From: Psychrobacter sp. APC 3426
Lineage (GTDB): Bacteria; Pseudomonadota; Gammaproteobacteria; Pseudomonadales; Moraxellaceae
Reading direction: 5' to 3'
NCBI RefSeq assembly: GCF_030408035.1
Contig: NZ_JASDCF010000018.1
Location: 1-64,000, forward strand
DNA length: 64,000 nucleotides
The translations under genes and the position numbers were made by a program. The first letter of the stretch is position 1. Each line of letters opens with the position of its first letter. Under the pieces are notes generated by a model. It saw only the letters and a list, made by a program, of their open reading frames with translations, ran no database searches and was not told the DNA's origin. This document shows positions 45,814 through 55,715 of the stretch, piece after piece.

Positions 45814-46084
45814 TGCAAGAAGCTACCGCTAAAAACGTTTTATCGATACTATCAAATTTTTTGCAAGCAGGCTAAACTATCGCCTCTAAACTCAGTCTTG
45901 ATATTGCTAATTAACACTTATACTTATAATTTTTATAATTACGTGACCTTATTACTTATATGTTACTGTGCTTCTGAAATGCTGTTCGTGTTTTTACCTT
46001 ATATACTGTTTTAAAAACCATATTTTTAGATGAAAACTTAGATTAACCACTTCCTTTAAACCAATAGCCAGTCACACTTCGCCT

Positions 46085-47227
46085 ATGTCTTCTAACCCGC
46101 AATACCGTTTTTCACGTCAAAGCCATCACTTCGGTCAAGGTAATGCGCCGACACTATGGCAACGTATTCATATCGATCCGTGGTTGACCTTGTTGTTGTT
46201 GACGGTTTGCTCTATTGGTTTGACTATTTTATACAGCGCTGCTGGTCAAGACGTTGGCATGGTCATACGCCAAATGGTCAGTTATGGTGTGGCCTTCACT
46301 GTCATGTTCATCATGGCACAGATACCGCCTACTATTTACCGCACGCTTACGCCTATATTTTATGTGCTTGGGCTTATCCTTTTGGTATTGGTCGATATCA
46401 TCGGTGAGGTACGTATGGGTGCTCAGCGCTGGATCAACTTACCAGGGTTTGGTAGTGTACAGCCTTCCGAGTTTATGAAACTTGGCATGCCAATGATGTG
46501 TGCTTGGTTTTTATCCAAACGCGATCTACCGCCATCCGCCTCGAGTATTGCTATCACATTGGCCTTAATCATTGTGCCAGTCTTATTAATCGCTAAAGAG
46601 CCTGACCTTGGCACTTCATTATTGGTAGCAGCCAGCGGGATTTTTGTGCTGTTTTTAGCAGGTCTATCATGGCGACTGATTGCCGGTGCTGCTGCTTTAG
46701 CAGTCCCGCTTGTGGCCTTTGCTTGGAACTTTTTATTACACGATTACCAACGTACCCGCGTCCTCACTCTTTTTAATCCTGAGGCTGACGTGCAAGGCGC
46801 AGGTTGGAATATCATTCAATCAAAAACAGCGATTGGGGCTGGTGGACTTACTGGAAAAGGTTATCTAGAAGGCACACAATCACACCTACACTTTCTACCA
46901 GAAGGTCATACTGACTTTATCATTGCTGCCTTTTCTGAAGAGTTTGGCTTACTTGGCGTGTTGCTGTTAATGTTTATTTATTCGTGTTTATTGACTCGTG
47001 CCTTATACATAGCCTTTATTCATCCAGATGTCTATAGCAGATTATTGGCAGGTGCGATTGCCATGTCTTTCTTTGTCTATATATTCGTCAATGTTGGCAT
47101 GGTAGGCGGGCTCTTACCAGTCGTTGGTGTCCCATTGCCATTCATTAGTTATGGCGGTACTGCAATTGTGACTTTGATGGCAGGTTTTGGTCTACTGATG
47201 TCAATCCACACCCATAAACCTAGCTAA
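46085..47227 (+). CDS. rodA: Peptidoglycan glycosyltransferase RodA
   Basis: This 380-residue SEDS protein has ten membrane helices. Family motifs are IGLTILYSA near the start, KEPDLGTSLLVA, the loop GKGYLEGTQSHLHFLPEGHTD (first residues about 263) and the end FISYGGTAIVTLMAGFGLLMS. RodA polymerises glycan strands with PBP2 during elongation. Length and motifs separate it from FtsW. mrdA (PBP2) is not adjacent here. A terminator lies 33 bases after the stop. Confidence 0.95.
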   Translation: MSSNPQYRFSRQSHHFGQGNAPTLWQRIHIDPWLTLLLLTVCSIGLTILYSAAGQDVGMVIRQMVSYGVAFTVMFIMAQIPPTIYRTLTPIFYVLGLILLVLVDIIGEVRMGAQRWINLPGFGSVQPSEFMKLGMPMMCAWFLSKRDLPPSASSIAITLALIIVPVLLIAKEPDLGTSLLVAASGIFVLFLAGLSWRLIAGAAALAVPLVAFAWNFLLHDYQRTRVLTLFNPEADVQGAGWNIIQSKTAIGAGGLTGKGYLEGTQSHLHFLPEGHTDFIIAAFSEEFGLLGVLLLMFIYSCLLTRALYIAFIHPDVYSRLLAGAIAMSFFVYIFVNVGMVGGLLPVVGVPLPFISYGGTAIVTLMAGFGLLMSIHTHKPS

Positions 47228-47259
47228 ACCCAATCTCCTTCTAAAAACTCTATAAAATC

Positions 47260-47290
47260 AAGCCTCTACTAATTTAGAGGCTTTTTTCAA
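47260..47290 (+). terminator. Terminator after rodA
   Basis: AAGCCTCTA and TAGAGGCTT pair around a 6-base loop, and a run of T follows. Confidence 0.88.
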
Positions 47291-48144
47291 TGCCTTGAAA
47301 TTATTACTTTTATGCGTCATATAAAGAATCTTAAAAAACAATATAGCAGCAAATCATTCTGCTTATTTTAAAAAGTTAGAAAGTATATTATCAAACTTTA
47401 AGACAAGGCAAAGGGAGATAATGCCTGATTAATATCCATTATATTTATAACAAAATCTACATAGACTGTGATAAAAACCATCAAAAATACAGCTATTAGA
47501 AACAACTATCTACTTAATATTAAAGCTTATTTTCTGATTATAAGGGCAGTTAAAACACCTTGCAATGTCAATCATGACTGCTCCGTACTGATAGGTTTTA
47601 ATCCTTGTTTTTTACAAACAATTGCGTTACCCTCGTTTTATCGTAGTTTGATACATAACCCGTACATAGCTGCTAAGAAACTTTGCATTTAATTATATTC
47701 AGGTTGTAGCTCATCCGTATAGTTAGCCACTTGTGAGATTCAGGCTTTCAAATACACTACTTAATTAACGGTTTAATAACAAAGCAACACGTAATGCTCT
47801 TTAAACCCTTTATTAATTTAGCATTGTTAAGAAGCTTGTAAACACAATTTATTTACAGTTAAGGTTATCCAATCTGTCTTAGATTATACGCCTAGCTAAT
47901 ATCGTTAACTATCATTTGAGCGTTTCATAAGTATCATGGTTTTACCTAACCTGCTTATGATAATGACATAAAAATTACCATATATTAAAATCTATAGAAG
48001 CCTGTTTAACATCAATCATTATACAAACAACATATTGGTGAGAAGGTTTTGGAGTTTGAGGCATGGTTAGATTGGTCTAACAGTGTCACACTCAATCTAA
48101 GAATATTAGAGTTAGGTTTTAGTGTATAAGTTATAGAGGTATCT
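47291..48144. other. Long AT-rich gene-free region
   Basis: About 850 bases have no convincing gene. The one frame of some length (47468-47692, GTG start) has no ribosome site or recognisable features. The last part must hold the promoter and leader of the rlpA-like gene. A regulatory RNA is possible but not visible. Confidence 0.45.
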
Positions 48145-48759
48145 ATGAATAAGCGTTTATCTGGTTTACTTACTATGTCAGCGGTTTTATTCGCTGGATC
48201 TGCAGTGGCTACTAATGCCAATGCTGCAGAAGCAAAAACCACTCTTGCAATGATTTCGCAAGATAACGCCTCCCACATTGATCGTGTACTTGGTGAGCTT
48301 AGCCGCCAGCATGATGGTGCATCAAGCTTGGTTAAGTCAGCACGCCAGCCTACTTCACTAGCGCTTAGCAGCTCACTGTTAGCCAGTGACACCTCTCAAG
48401 TGACTAATGATGAAGATGTATTAGAACGTCTGACTGCAGTCGCCTCTAACTCAGTGAGCAAGTTCAAGCAGACTGGCTTAGCCTCTTGGTATGGTCGTAA
48501 GTTCCATGGCCGCAAAACAGCCAGTGGCGAAACTTTTGATATGAATGGTTTGACTGCAGCACATCGCTCATTACCACTCAACTGCTACGTTAAAGTCACC
48601 AACAAAACCAATGGTAAAAGCGTCGTCGTCAAGGTAAATGATCGTGGCCCATTCCATGGTAACCGTGTACTAGATTTGTCTTATGGTGCTGCTAAACGCT
48701 TAGGTATCACAAGCAAGGGTGTTGGTAACGTTTCTATTGAACGTGTTTCAGGTCCATAG
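48145..48759 (+). CDS. RlpA-like septal ring protein (DPBB domain)
   Basis: These 204 residues have a signal peptide (LLTMSAVLFAGSAVATNANA, mature from about 28). A polar spacer follows. The RlpA-type double-psi beta-barrel spans about residues 108-200: GLASWYGRKFHGRKTASGE, then LPLNCYVKVTN, the catalytic NDRGPFHGNRVLDLS. No lipobox and no SPOR domain are seen, so it is a short, soluble periplasmic form. RlpA proteins cleave peptidoglycan strands lacking stem peptides. Confidence 0.9.
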   Translation: MNKRLSGLLTMSAVLFAGSAVATNANAAEAKTTLAMISQDNASHIDRVLGELSRQHDGASSLVKSARQPTSLALSSSLLASDTSQVTNDEDVLERLTAVASNSVSKFKQTGLASWYGRKFHGRKTASGETFDMNGLTAAHRSLPLNCYVKVTNKTNGKSVVVKVNDRGPFHGNRVLDLSYGAAKRLGITSKGVGNVSIERVSGP

Positions 48760-48793
48760 TGCTATATTAGTCATACACCAATGGCATTAAACC

Positions 48794-48833
48794 AAAAAGC
48801 GCCTCACTTAATGATAAGTGAGGCGCTTTTTTT
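48794..48833. terminator. Terminator after the rlpA-like gene
   Basis: Perfect 17-base arms AAAAAGCGCCTCACTTA and its complement surround a 4-base loop with T-run. Shared with the converging radA gene. Confidence 0.93.
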
Positions 48834-48915
48834 GGCTTTACTTTTAACAATATAAAAATTGGATGCTTTATATCTCCAAAGCTCTATAAGTTAAAGGATC
48901 TACAACTCACAGCTC

Positions 48916-50355
48916 CTATAATTCAAAAGCACTTTCAATAGCATCATCTAGACGTTCAACAGCGATGACATTAATACCTCTAAACTGTGGCGCATCTTTA
49001 GCTGGCGCATTAGCTTTCGGAATAATCGCATGCTTAAAGCCGTGCTTCATGGCCTCTTTTAAGCGCTCTTGACCATTAGGAACTGGGCGAATCTCACCAG
49101 ACAAACCCACTTCTCCAAATACGGCTAATGATGAAGGCAATGCTCGTTCTTTAATGCTTGATGCACAAGCCAGCAGCACGGCCAAATCAGACCCTGTCTC
49201 TATCACTTTCACACCGCCAACTACGTTGACATAGACATCTTGACCACTGGTATGAATACCACCATGGCGATGCATGACTGCCAACAACATAGATAAACGC
49301 TGAAAATCTAGTCCTAACGCCATCCGTCTAGGTGACCCTTGTGAATCGTCTACCAAGGCTTGTACCTCAACCAATAACGGTCTGGTGCCTTCGCGACTGA
49401 CCATCACAACGGATCCTGCAACAGGTTTGTCATAGCGACTTAAAAATATAGCAGAGGGGTTAGCAACCTCTTTCAGACCCATATCCGTCATACCAAAAAT
49501 GCCGAGCTCGTTGACGGCACCAAAACGGTTTTTTACCGCACGAATCATCCGAAAACGTGAATCAGACTGACCTTCAAAATATAAAACCGTATCCACCATA
49601 TGCTCAAGCACACGCGGGCCTGCAAGCGTACCTTCTTTAGTCACATGCCCCACTAAAAATAACGCTGTGCCAGTTTGCTTAGCGTAGCGTGTCAAAATCG
49701 CAGCCGATTCTCGAATCTGACTGACCCCGCCTGGTGCAGAATTGATGGCATCGGTATAAATGGTCTGAATAGAATCAATAATAGCAATCGCGGGCTGCTC
49801 TTGTGTCAATGCAGCACAAATAGTCTCTACATTGGTTTCTGCCAACACCCTCAATCTATCAGCAGGTAAATCTAAGCGCTTAGCACGCATAGCAACCTGT
49901 GCCAATGACTCCTCACCCGTCACATATAGGGCACTACCTGCTAATGAATCAGCCTTTGCCATATTCGTCGCTGTTTGCAGCAAAATAGTCGATTTACCAA
50001 TACCAGGGTCACCGCCTATCAATACCACAGAACCTGCTACCAATCCGCCTCCAAGCACACGATCAAACTCACTGATACCGGTTGGTAAACGCGTATCTAA
50101 ACCTACGCTTACGGCATTGAGTGGCATGACCGCACTATGAGTACCTGAGTAGTTCCCGGTTGGTGCTCCACCTGACGAGCGAGGTGTTGCACGATTTGCT
50201 GCTGGTTTAGCAGTGCTTTTATTATGATGAGGCATGCTGACATTTGGTGCTTCAATTAAGCTGTTCCATTCGCTGCAATCAGCACATTGTCCCGCCCACT
50301 TCCCAAAGTGCGCCCCGCAACTCTGACAGACATAACTACTTTTATTTTTTGCCAT
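48916..50355 (-). CDS. radA: DNA repair protein RadA
   Basis: These 479 residues have an N-terminal zinc finger (CQSCGAHFGKWAGQC, then CSEW), a RecA-like ATPase with Walker A GGDPGIGKSTI (about residue 115), the RadA-specific KNRFGAVNELG motif, and a C-terminal Lon-protease-like domain. It acts in branch migration during recombinational repair. A spacer of about 40 residues after the zinc finger is rich in Ala, Ser, Pro. Full length (E. coli 460). Confidence 0.96.
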   Translation of the reverse strand: MAKNKSSYVCQSCGAHFGKWAGQCADCSEWNSLIEAPNVSMPHHNKSTAKPAANRATPRSSGGAPTGNYSGTHSAVMPLNAVSVGLDTRLPTGISEFDRVLGGGLVAGSVVLIGGDPGIGKSTILLQTATNMAKADSLAGSALYVTGEESLAQVAMRAKRLDLPADRLRVLAETNVETICAALTQEQPAIAIIDSIQTIYTDAINSAPGGVSQIRESAAILTRYAKQTGTALFLVGHVTKEGTLAGPRVLEHMVDTVLYFEGQSDSRFRMIRAVKNRFGAVNELGIFGMTDMGLKEVANPSAIFLSRYDKPVAGSVVMVSREGTRPLLVEVQALVDDSQGSPRRMALGLDFQRLSMLLAVMHRHGGIHTSGQDVYVNVVGGVKVIETGSDLAVLLACASSIKERALPSSLAVFGEVGLSGEIRPVPNGQERLKEAMKHGFKHAIIPKANAPAKDAPQFRGINVIAVERLDDAIESAFEL

Positions 50356-50721
50356 AACTTATAAACCTTACTCAGGTGTTCAATCAAGAATAATCAATAA
50401 AATATTGTAATGCTTTAATAGTTGCTCATTTGAAAATGATGTGATGATCAATACGAGTCAGTTATCAATATAAATAACCAATTCTTATGAAAAAGCGCTG
50501 CTTATAAATAACTGTTTTATGTAAGAGAAAAGTGCGAGATATATTGAATTGAGAATATATCCTAGGAAGGAAGAAATTAGAAAGGGGGTGATAGCTGGCA
50601 TAAAGTCTAAATCAAAGTGCTTACCAGACTTTTTGCCAGCACATACCTATGACAATCACGAAGTTAAGCCATTCAAAGAAAAAAGTAAATATCTACGATA
50701 TATATACTCGAAGCTACAGCA
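50356..50721. other. Gene-free region between radA and lptB
   Basis: 366 AT-rich bases with the radA promoter. A 60-codon TTG-started plus-strand frame (50549-50731) lacks support. No terminator for lptB is evident. Confidence 0.4.
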
Positions 50722-51501
50722 CTATACTTGAAAATCCTTACCCAAATAAACCGACTTCACCAGCTCATTATCTAAGACGTCGCACGCTGTACCTTCAGCA
50801 ATAATAGCGCCTTCTGATACAATATAAGCTTTTTCGCAAATGGCCAACGTATCACGAACATTATGGTCAGTAATCAATACGCCAATGCCGCGCTTTTTAA
50901 GAGTCAAAATCACATCTTTGATATCACCAACAGAGATAGGGTCAACACCTGCAAAAGGCTCATCTAATAAGATAAATTTTGGATCAGCTGCTAGTGCACG
51001 AGCAATCTCACAACGGCGACGCTCACCACCAGATACACTCATACCTAATGACTTACGTACGTGTTCTAGATGGAACTCACCGATGAGCTTTTCAAGCTCT
51101 TGGCGCTGCTCGCTCACACTCAATTCTGTACGGGTCTGCAAAATAGCCAATATATTATCTTCGATAGATAACTTACGAAAGATAGAGGCTTCTTGTGGCA
51201 GGTAACCAATACCTGCACGAGCACGCTCATGCATGGCGTACTTAGACAAGTCCATCTTACCTAAGGTAACCCGGCCCTTATCCATATTAACCAGCCCGAC
51301 AACCATATAAAAGCTGGTCGTTTTACCGGCGCCATTTGGACCTAACAGCCCAACAACCTGACCTTGCTCAACTGAAAACGAGACATCCTTTACGACCCAA
51401 CGCTTACCATAGCGTTTGCCTAAATTTTGCATAGAGAGTCGCGCCACAGGTGCTGCCTCAGTGTTTGCTGTTAAAGGGCTAACTTCTTTCTTATCACTCA
51501 T
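50722..51501 (-). CDS. lptB: LPS export ATPase LptB
   Basis: These 259 residues form the cytoplasmic ATPase that drives LPS extraction with LptFG. Walker A is [13 protein letters not shown], the signature [15 protein letters not shown], Walker [15 protein letters not shown] and the switch His in [10 protein letters not shown]. An N-terminal extension of about 20 residues precedes the core found in E. coli LptB (241). It lies 193 bases after lptA, unlike the tight enterobacterial arrangement, so a promoter in the gap is possible. Confidence 0.96.
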   Translation of the reverse strand: MSDKKEVSPLTANTEAAPVARLSMQNLGKRYGKRWVVKDVSFSVEQGQVVGLLGPNGAGKTTSFYMVVGLVNMDKGRVTLGKMDLSKYAMHERARAGIGYLPQEASIFRKLSIEDNILAILQTRTELSVSEQRQELEKLIGEFHLEHVRKSLGMSVSGGERRRCEIARALAADPKFILLDEPFAGVDPISVGDIKDVILTLKKRGIGVLITDHNVRDTLAICEKAYIVSEGAIIAEGTACDVLDNELVKSVYLGKDFQV

Positions 51502-51694
51502 AACTTACTCATACTGTTGCAAGACTTAAGCACGGATGGGCTTCCTTTTTATATAGACTTACCTATTGATTGACAGGTTGATCACCTAAAATAGAAGGTG
51601 TATATCATCAAATAGTCAATTTAGAAGGCATTGTATCAAAAAGCCTATATAACACGGCATATATCAAAATGGCATTTATCTACCGTCTATAAGG

Positions 51695-52222
51695 TTAGCG
51701 TACACCGCTTTGATTGGTATTATTGTTGGGTGGGAACACCAACTCTACACGCTGATTACCACCGGCAGTTGCTTCAACGTCACCTGCTTTTAGGCTATAG
51801 CGAATGACGTTACCCGCAAAACTTGCACCATTCTGCACAAGCTTAGCATTACCTGTGAGAGTGATAATACCAGTGACCGCATTGTAATCAATTTTGTTCG
51901 CCTGACCTTTTGCTAGGCCTTTTTCTTGCGTGACCACTTGTTGCATAGTTGCTGGACGACCGGTAGCAACCGCTGAGTTGATACTACGCTGCTGAGACAG
52001 ATTGACCGTGATATTATCCGCAGTCATTTTAAACGTCCCTTGAGTAATAATGACATTGCCTGCATAACTGGTGATACCAGTGCGCTCACTATAAGTGGCT
52101 TTATCTGCTAATAGCTTGATTTGCTGATTGGCGTCTGATGGCAGAGCATGGCTATAAAGTGGTAGTGCTAGCAGCATGGCCATGGGTAACGTACGAAAAG
52201 CAGGCAATAATTTAAGTTTCAT
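51695..52222 (-). CDS. lptA: LPS-transport periplasmic protein LptA
   Basis: These 175 residues from ATG 52222 (MKLKLLPAFRTLP) have a signal peptide ending near SHA and an OstA/LptA beta-jellyroll: ITSYAGNVIITQGTFKMTAD and IDYNAVTGIITLTGNAKLVQ. It forms the periplasmic bridge carrying LPS to LptD. The frame extends to a GTG at 52231, but the ATG gives the normal signal start. The C terminus is Asn-rich. It lies 164 bases after lptC. Confidence 0.94.
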   Translation of the reverse strand: MKLKLLPAFRTLPMAMLLALPLYSHALPSDANQQIKLLADKATYSERTGITSYAGNVIITQGTFKMTADNITVNLSQQRSINSAVATGRPATMQQVVTQEKGLAKGQANKIDYNAVTGIITLTGNAKLVQNGASFAGNVIRYSLKAGDVEATAGGNQRVELVFPPNNNTNQSGVR

Positions 52223-52395
52223 AAAAATCACTCGTTTTATAATAGGTATTAGGGTGCGGCTTCATTCTGACCATCGGAATTCAAATAAGCTTAAGGCTAA
52301 ATCCTTGCCAATTTGTCAAACGGCGTCAGATGAATTGCTGATATATCGCTATTGTCTGTATTATCTTATTTGACTCGTATTTATCTTATATAACA

Positions 52396-52980
52396 CTAAA
52401 ACAATGCTTTATCCTGACGTTCAGCCGGACTAAAGGCAACCGCAACCTGTCCAAACTCATACTCACCAGTTTCAAGATTGGCGGTCATGCTAGATGCCTC
52501 AAAGCGATTCATTCCCTGCTCAATTTTAACCGGCTCTTCGCTATAGACCTGTCCTGACTTAGTATTGCCCTTCAGAGTACTGCCAGTCACTTTAATCGGT
52601 TCAATATCCGGTGTGTCTTTATTACCTTCGCTAATCAATGAGAACCCGCCTGAAAGGCTTAGGTCACCCGTCTGCTGGCTAATGGCTGCACTACCTGCTT
52701 CGATACGATAGCGTTGCTCAGCTGATGGCTCCCAGTTCATAGTAATACCTGACATCTCATCAAGATTGGTCACCGGGTTATGCGTCAAAGATTCAGCGGT
52801 CAGCTCGTACTCCGTTTCGCCTTGCTCATTGGTCTGCACCGCTGTGATATCTGTTGCTTCATAATCAACATCGGTCGCCTCCATACTAATCGGTGGCGTT
52901 ATTTCTCCTTGCTGCTGAAAGAACCAGCCTGCAATACCAGCGATAATCAATGCAAGAACAATTAAAACACGTGTATTCAC
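52396..52980 (-). CDS. lptC: LPS-transport membrane protein LptC
   Basis: These 194 residues have one N-terminal membrane anchor (VLIVLALIIAGIAGWFFQQ) and a periplasmic LptC jellyroll domain with EYELTAESLTHNPVTNLDEM and the C-terminal MTANLETGEYEFGQVAV. It links the LptBFG motor with LptA. The start overlaps the kdsC stop by 4 bases, showing translational coupling in the order kdsD-kdsC-lptC. Confidence 0.94.
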   Translation of the reverse strand: MNTRVLIVLALIIAGIAGWFFQQQGEITPPISMEATDVDYEATDITAVQTNEQGETEYELTAESLTHNPVTNLDEMSGITMNWEPSAEQRYRIEAGSAAISQQTGDLSLSGGFSLISEGNKDTPDIEPIKVTGSTLKGNTKSGQVYSEEPVKIEQGMNRFEASSMTANLETGEYEFGQVAVAFSPAERQDKALF

Positions 52981-53543
52981 GACAGTTTACTCTGTGATTG
53001 TGCTTCATCAAGCGTGTAGTGCGCAATAAAGTCTTGATAATGACCATGACCTTTTAAGATAAGATCACACACTTCACGTACAGCGCCGGTGCCACCTGCC
53101 CGCGTAGTGACCATATCACTGCGATTGACAACCTCAGCATGGGCGTTAGGTACTGTGGCGGCAAACCCCACTGTTTGCATCGCTTTGATGTCGGGTAAGT
53201 CATCGCCCATATAAGCGCAATCAGATGCTGTAATATTGAGTGCTGGATCTAGCATAGACAACAACTCATTTAAGGCAACAAGCTTATCATCACGTCCCTG
53301 CACGACATAATCAACTCCCATCTCAAGAGCACGCTTGTCTACCATAGGGCTGCTGCGGCCTGTAATTATAGCCGTCAAAATACCATAACGACCCAACGAC
53401 TTAACCCCAACGCCGTCATGTACTGAGAATGCCTTGGTCTCAACGCCATTCGCATCATAAATGATTTGACCATTGGATAAAATACCATCGACATCCATCA
53501 CCAATAGCTTTACCTGTCCTGCCTTTTTGATTAAGTCTTGCAT
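52977..53543 (-). CDS. kdsC: 3-deoxy-D-manno-octulosonate 8-phosphate phosphatase KdsC
   Basis: These 188 residues form a HAD-family phosphatase without a cap domain. The nucleophile motif is LLVMDVDGILSNG, the second IITGRSS, and the metal site is YMGDDLPDIKAM. It produces Kdo for the LPS core. Length matches E. coli KdsC (188). It lies 67 bases after kdsD and overlaps lptC. Confidence 0.96.
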   Translation of the reverse strand: MQDLIKKAGQVKLLVMDVDGILSNGQIIYDANGVETKAFSVHDGVGVKSLGRYGILTAIITGRSSPMVDKRALEMGVDYVVQGRDDKLVALNELLSMLDPALNITASDCAYMGDDLPDIKAMQTVGFAATVPNAHAEVVNRSDMVTTRAGGTGAVREVCDLILKGHGHYQDFIAHYTLDEAQSQSKLS

Positions 53544-53610
53544 TACGTCTCTCTTATCAGTCTATTTATTGAATTTTATTCTTATAAGTCCATATTCTGA
53601 TTGATGCTAC

Positions 53611-54603
53611 TTATTTTACACCAGCTTGTAGCAAGTCATGTACCGTAATAATCGCTTCTAAACGGTCTTCATCGTCGATAATTAACAGCTGACTGATACC
53701 GTTTTCGTTCATGACACTGAGTGCATCTGACGCGCGCATGGTCTTACTAACACGACGTGGATTATTGACCATGACGGCATGCATCGGCGTTTGTAAGTCG
53801 ATGCCTTTTTCTAGACCACGGCGCAAATCACCATCTGTAAATACGCCGACAACTTTGTCATTATCATCGGTCACCACCGTCATACCCAAGCGACCCGCTG
53901 ACATTGTAAAAAGTGCTTCTTGTAATGGGGCTTGCTGGTGAATAAGCGGTAAATCTTCAGATTTGGTATGCATCAAATCTTCGACACGCGTTAGTAGTTG
54001 ACGACCTAATGCACCTGCTGGATGCGATAAAGCAAAATCTTCTGACGTAAAATTACGGGCATGTACCAATGCAACTGCTAATGCATCACCAAGCGCCAAA
54101 GTTGCTGTGGTACTCGAGGTGGGTGCTAGATTAAGTGGACAAGCTTCTTGTGATTTTCCAAGTGTCAATACGATATCCGCTGCACGTGGTAGCATACCTC
54201 GCTTATCACGACTGATACTAATCAGTGGAATGTTTAAGCGTTTGACCACTGGCAATAGCATCTTAATCTCATCCGACTCACCAGAATTGGATATCGCAAG
54301 CAGTACATCACCCTGCACTAGCATACCTAAGTCACCATGCCCCGCTTCACCTGGATGCATAAAAAAGGCCGGTGTTCCAGTTGACGCAAATGTCGCCGCT
54401 ATTTTGCGCCCAATCAATCCTGACTTACCCATCCCCGTCACCACCACTCGACCTTTACAAGCCAAGATGATATCGCAGGCTTGTGCAAATCTATCATCTA
54501 TCTGCTCTGTCAATAATGCCAATGCAGAAATTTCAGTATTAATCGCTTCGATGGCGGTACTGATGAATTGCTCATGGGTTAGATTGCGTGGGGTATTACT
54601 CAT
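53611..54603 (-). CDS. kdsD: Arabinose-5-phosphate isomerase KdsD
   Basis: These 330 residues comprise an N-terminal SIS sugar-isomerase domain (GKSGLIGRKIAATFASTG, then HPGEAGHGDLGM and SNSGESDEI) and two CBS domains (from about residue 210, and VFTDGDLRRGLEKG). It makes arabinose-5-phosphate, the precursor of Kdo. Full length (E. coli 328). It is the first gene of the minus-strand Kdo/Lpt block. Confidence 0.96.
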   Translation of the reverse strand: MSNTPRNLTHEQFISTAIEAINTEISALALLTEQIDDRFAQACDIILACKGRVVVTGMGKSGLIGRKIAATFASTGTPAFFMHPGEAGHGDLGMLVQGDVLLAISNSGESDEIKMLLPVVKRLNIPLISISRDKRGMLPRAADIVLTLGKSQEACPLNLAPTSSTTATLALGDALAVALVHARNFTSEDFALSHPAGALGRQLLTRVEDLMHTKSEDLPLIHQQAPLQEALFTMSAGRLGMTVVTDDNDKVVGVFTDGDLRRGLEKGIDLQTPMHAVMVNNPRRVSKTMRASDALSVMNENGISQLLIIDDEDRLEAIITVHDLLQAGVK

Positions 54604-54725
54604 GAATCAGCTCTGTTTTTATAATGAATCAATAAGGTATTTTACTATACTATTGGCAATATTAATAACAATGTGCGCTTTCTTTCAGCTTATAACATTA
54701 AACGTCTGTTGATATCAGACTATAC

Positions 54726-54755
54726 AAAAAAAACCCACTATAAAAGCAGGTTTCA
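54726..54755 (-). terminator. Possible terminator after hfq
   Basis: On the minus strand AAACCTGC, a 7-base loop and GTGGGTTT form an imperfect hairpin followed by a run of T. It lies 69-98 bases beyond the hfq stop and fits as its terminator. Confidence 0.45.
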
Positions 54756-54823
54756 ATCGGATAAATCATGTCTGTATACGAACCATAGCTCAGTGATGCA
54801 TTTTAAACCATGCATCCTGTTAT

Positions 54824-55348
54824 TTAGCCATTATTGTCGTTAGACCCATCATTCGGTTTGTCTTCAAAGCTTGTATTATCAGTTGGCGCTTCAAACCCAC
54901 GGTCTTGACCGAAGCCACCGCGCTCAAAGCCACGGTCCTGACCAAAACTACCGCGCTCAAAGCCACGTTCTTGACCTTGTCCAAAACCACCACGGTTAAA
55001 ACCACTACGACTAGAAGCAAAGCCACGCTCTTCAAAACCACCAGCACTAGCAGGGTTACCACCACGCTCAAAACCGCCACCTTGATAACCAGATGGTGCC
55101 GCACTTTGTGGTTGTGCGGTAGCACCTGTCGTTGTGCTGCTACGTGGGTTACGCGCTGGCACTACTGTTGAAATAGCATGCTTATAGACCATTTGACTCA
55201 CTGTGTTTTTCAGCAAGACCACATACTGATCAAACGACTCGATTTGACCCTGAAGCTTAATACCATTGACCAAAAAAATAGAGACAGGAATGCGATCTTT
55301 GCGCAGCGAGTTCAAAAACGGATCTTGTAAAGTTTGTCCTTTTGACAT
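54824..55348 (-). CDS. hfq: RNA chaperone Hfq with a long glycine-rich tail
   Basis: Residues 1-68 are the Sm-like core: [40 protein letters not shown] and the second Sm motif [13 protein letters not shown]. Residues 69-174 form an extension of repeated [15 protein letters not shown] blocks with Gly, Arg and Phe, as known for Acinetobacter and related Hfq proteins. The core binds U-rich RNA ends; the tail is probably disordered. It lies downstream of miaA on the same strand with 367 bases between. Confidence 0.96.
   Translation of the reverse strand: MSKGQTLQDPFLNSLRKDRIPVSIFLVNGIKLQGQIESFDQYVVLLKNTVSQMVYKHAISTVVPARNPRSSTTTGATAQPQSAAPSGYQGGGFERGGNPASAGGFEERGFASSRSGFNRGGFGQGQERGFERGSFGQDRGFERGGFGQDRGFEAPTDNTSFEDKPNDGSNDNNG
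54885..54983 (-). repeat. 33-base imperfect tandem repeat in the hfq tail
   Basis: Units beginning CCACGGTCTTGACCGAAG, CCACGGTCCTGACCAAAA and CCACGTTCTTGACCTTGT (plus strand) recur, the first two spaced by 33 bases. They encode [15 protein letters not shown] repeats. The unit preserves the frame, so the tail length can vary without frameshift. Confidence 0.7.
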
Positions 55349-55715
55349 GAAATCTCTCCTAAATATTATTTAATTATGTTTTGAGCGCCAATTATTTTAA
55401 GTGTTGATTTAATTATAATGGCTAAAGGTAGATACAATGATAAGTTTTCTTTATAAAACGTATCTAAATAAATACTGATTCTTATTAAGTGATTCCACTT
55501 TATAGCGAATACATTATTATTGTAAATAATTAAGTAACTACTTGTTTCATCAGTAGTTTTTACAAACAAACGTCAATCAATATATATTAAAAAGCAGCGA
55601 TATAAGCTCAATCCCCACTGTTCTACTAGGTTTTAATTATAACAGTTATATATATTATACTTTGAAACTAATTGTCATTATTTTTTACATAATATCCAAT
55701 TAGTGTATGCAACCT
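55349..55715. other. Gene-free region between miaA and hfq
   Basis: 367 very AT-rich bases upstream of hfq. A promoter for hfq is expected here. I cannot identify a terminator after miaA or an RNA gene. Confidence 0.4.

Noticed and set aside
47468..47692. Open frame of 74 codons in the gap after rodA
   Set aside because: It starts with GTG, has no ribosome site, and its composition is that of AT-rich non-coding DNA.
50549..50731. Open frame of 60 codons between radA and lptB
   Set aside because: TTG start, no recognisable feature, and it runs into the end of lptB on the other strand.
54885..55010. Regular repeats that might look like a CRISPR array
   Set aside because: The repeats are contiguous, in frame with hfq and encode its glycine-rich tail; there are no spacers.
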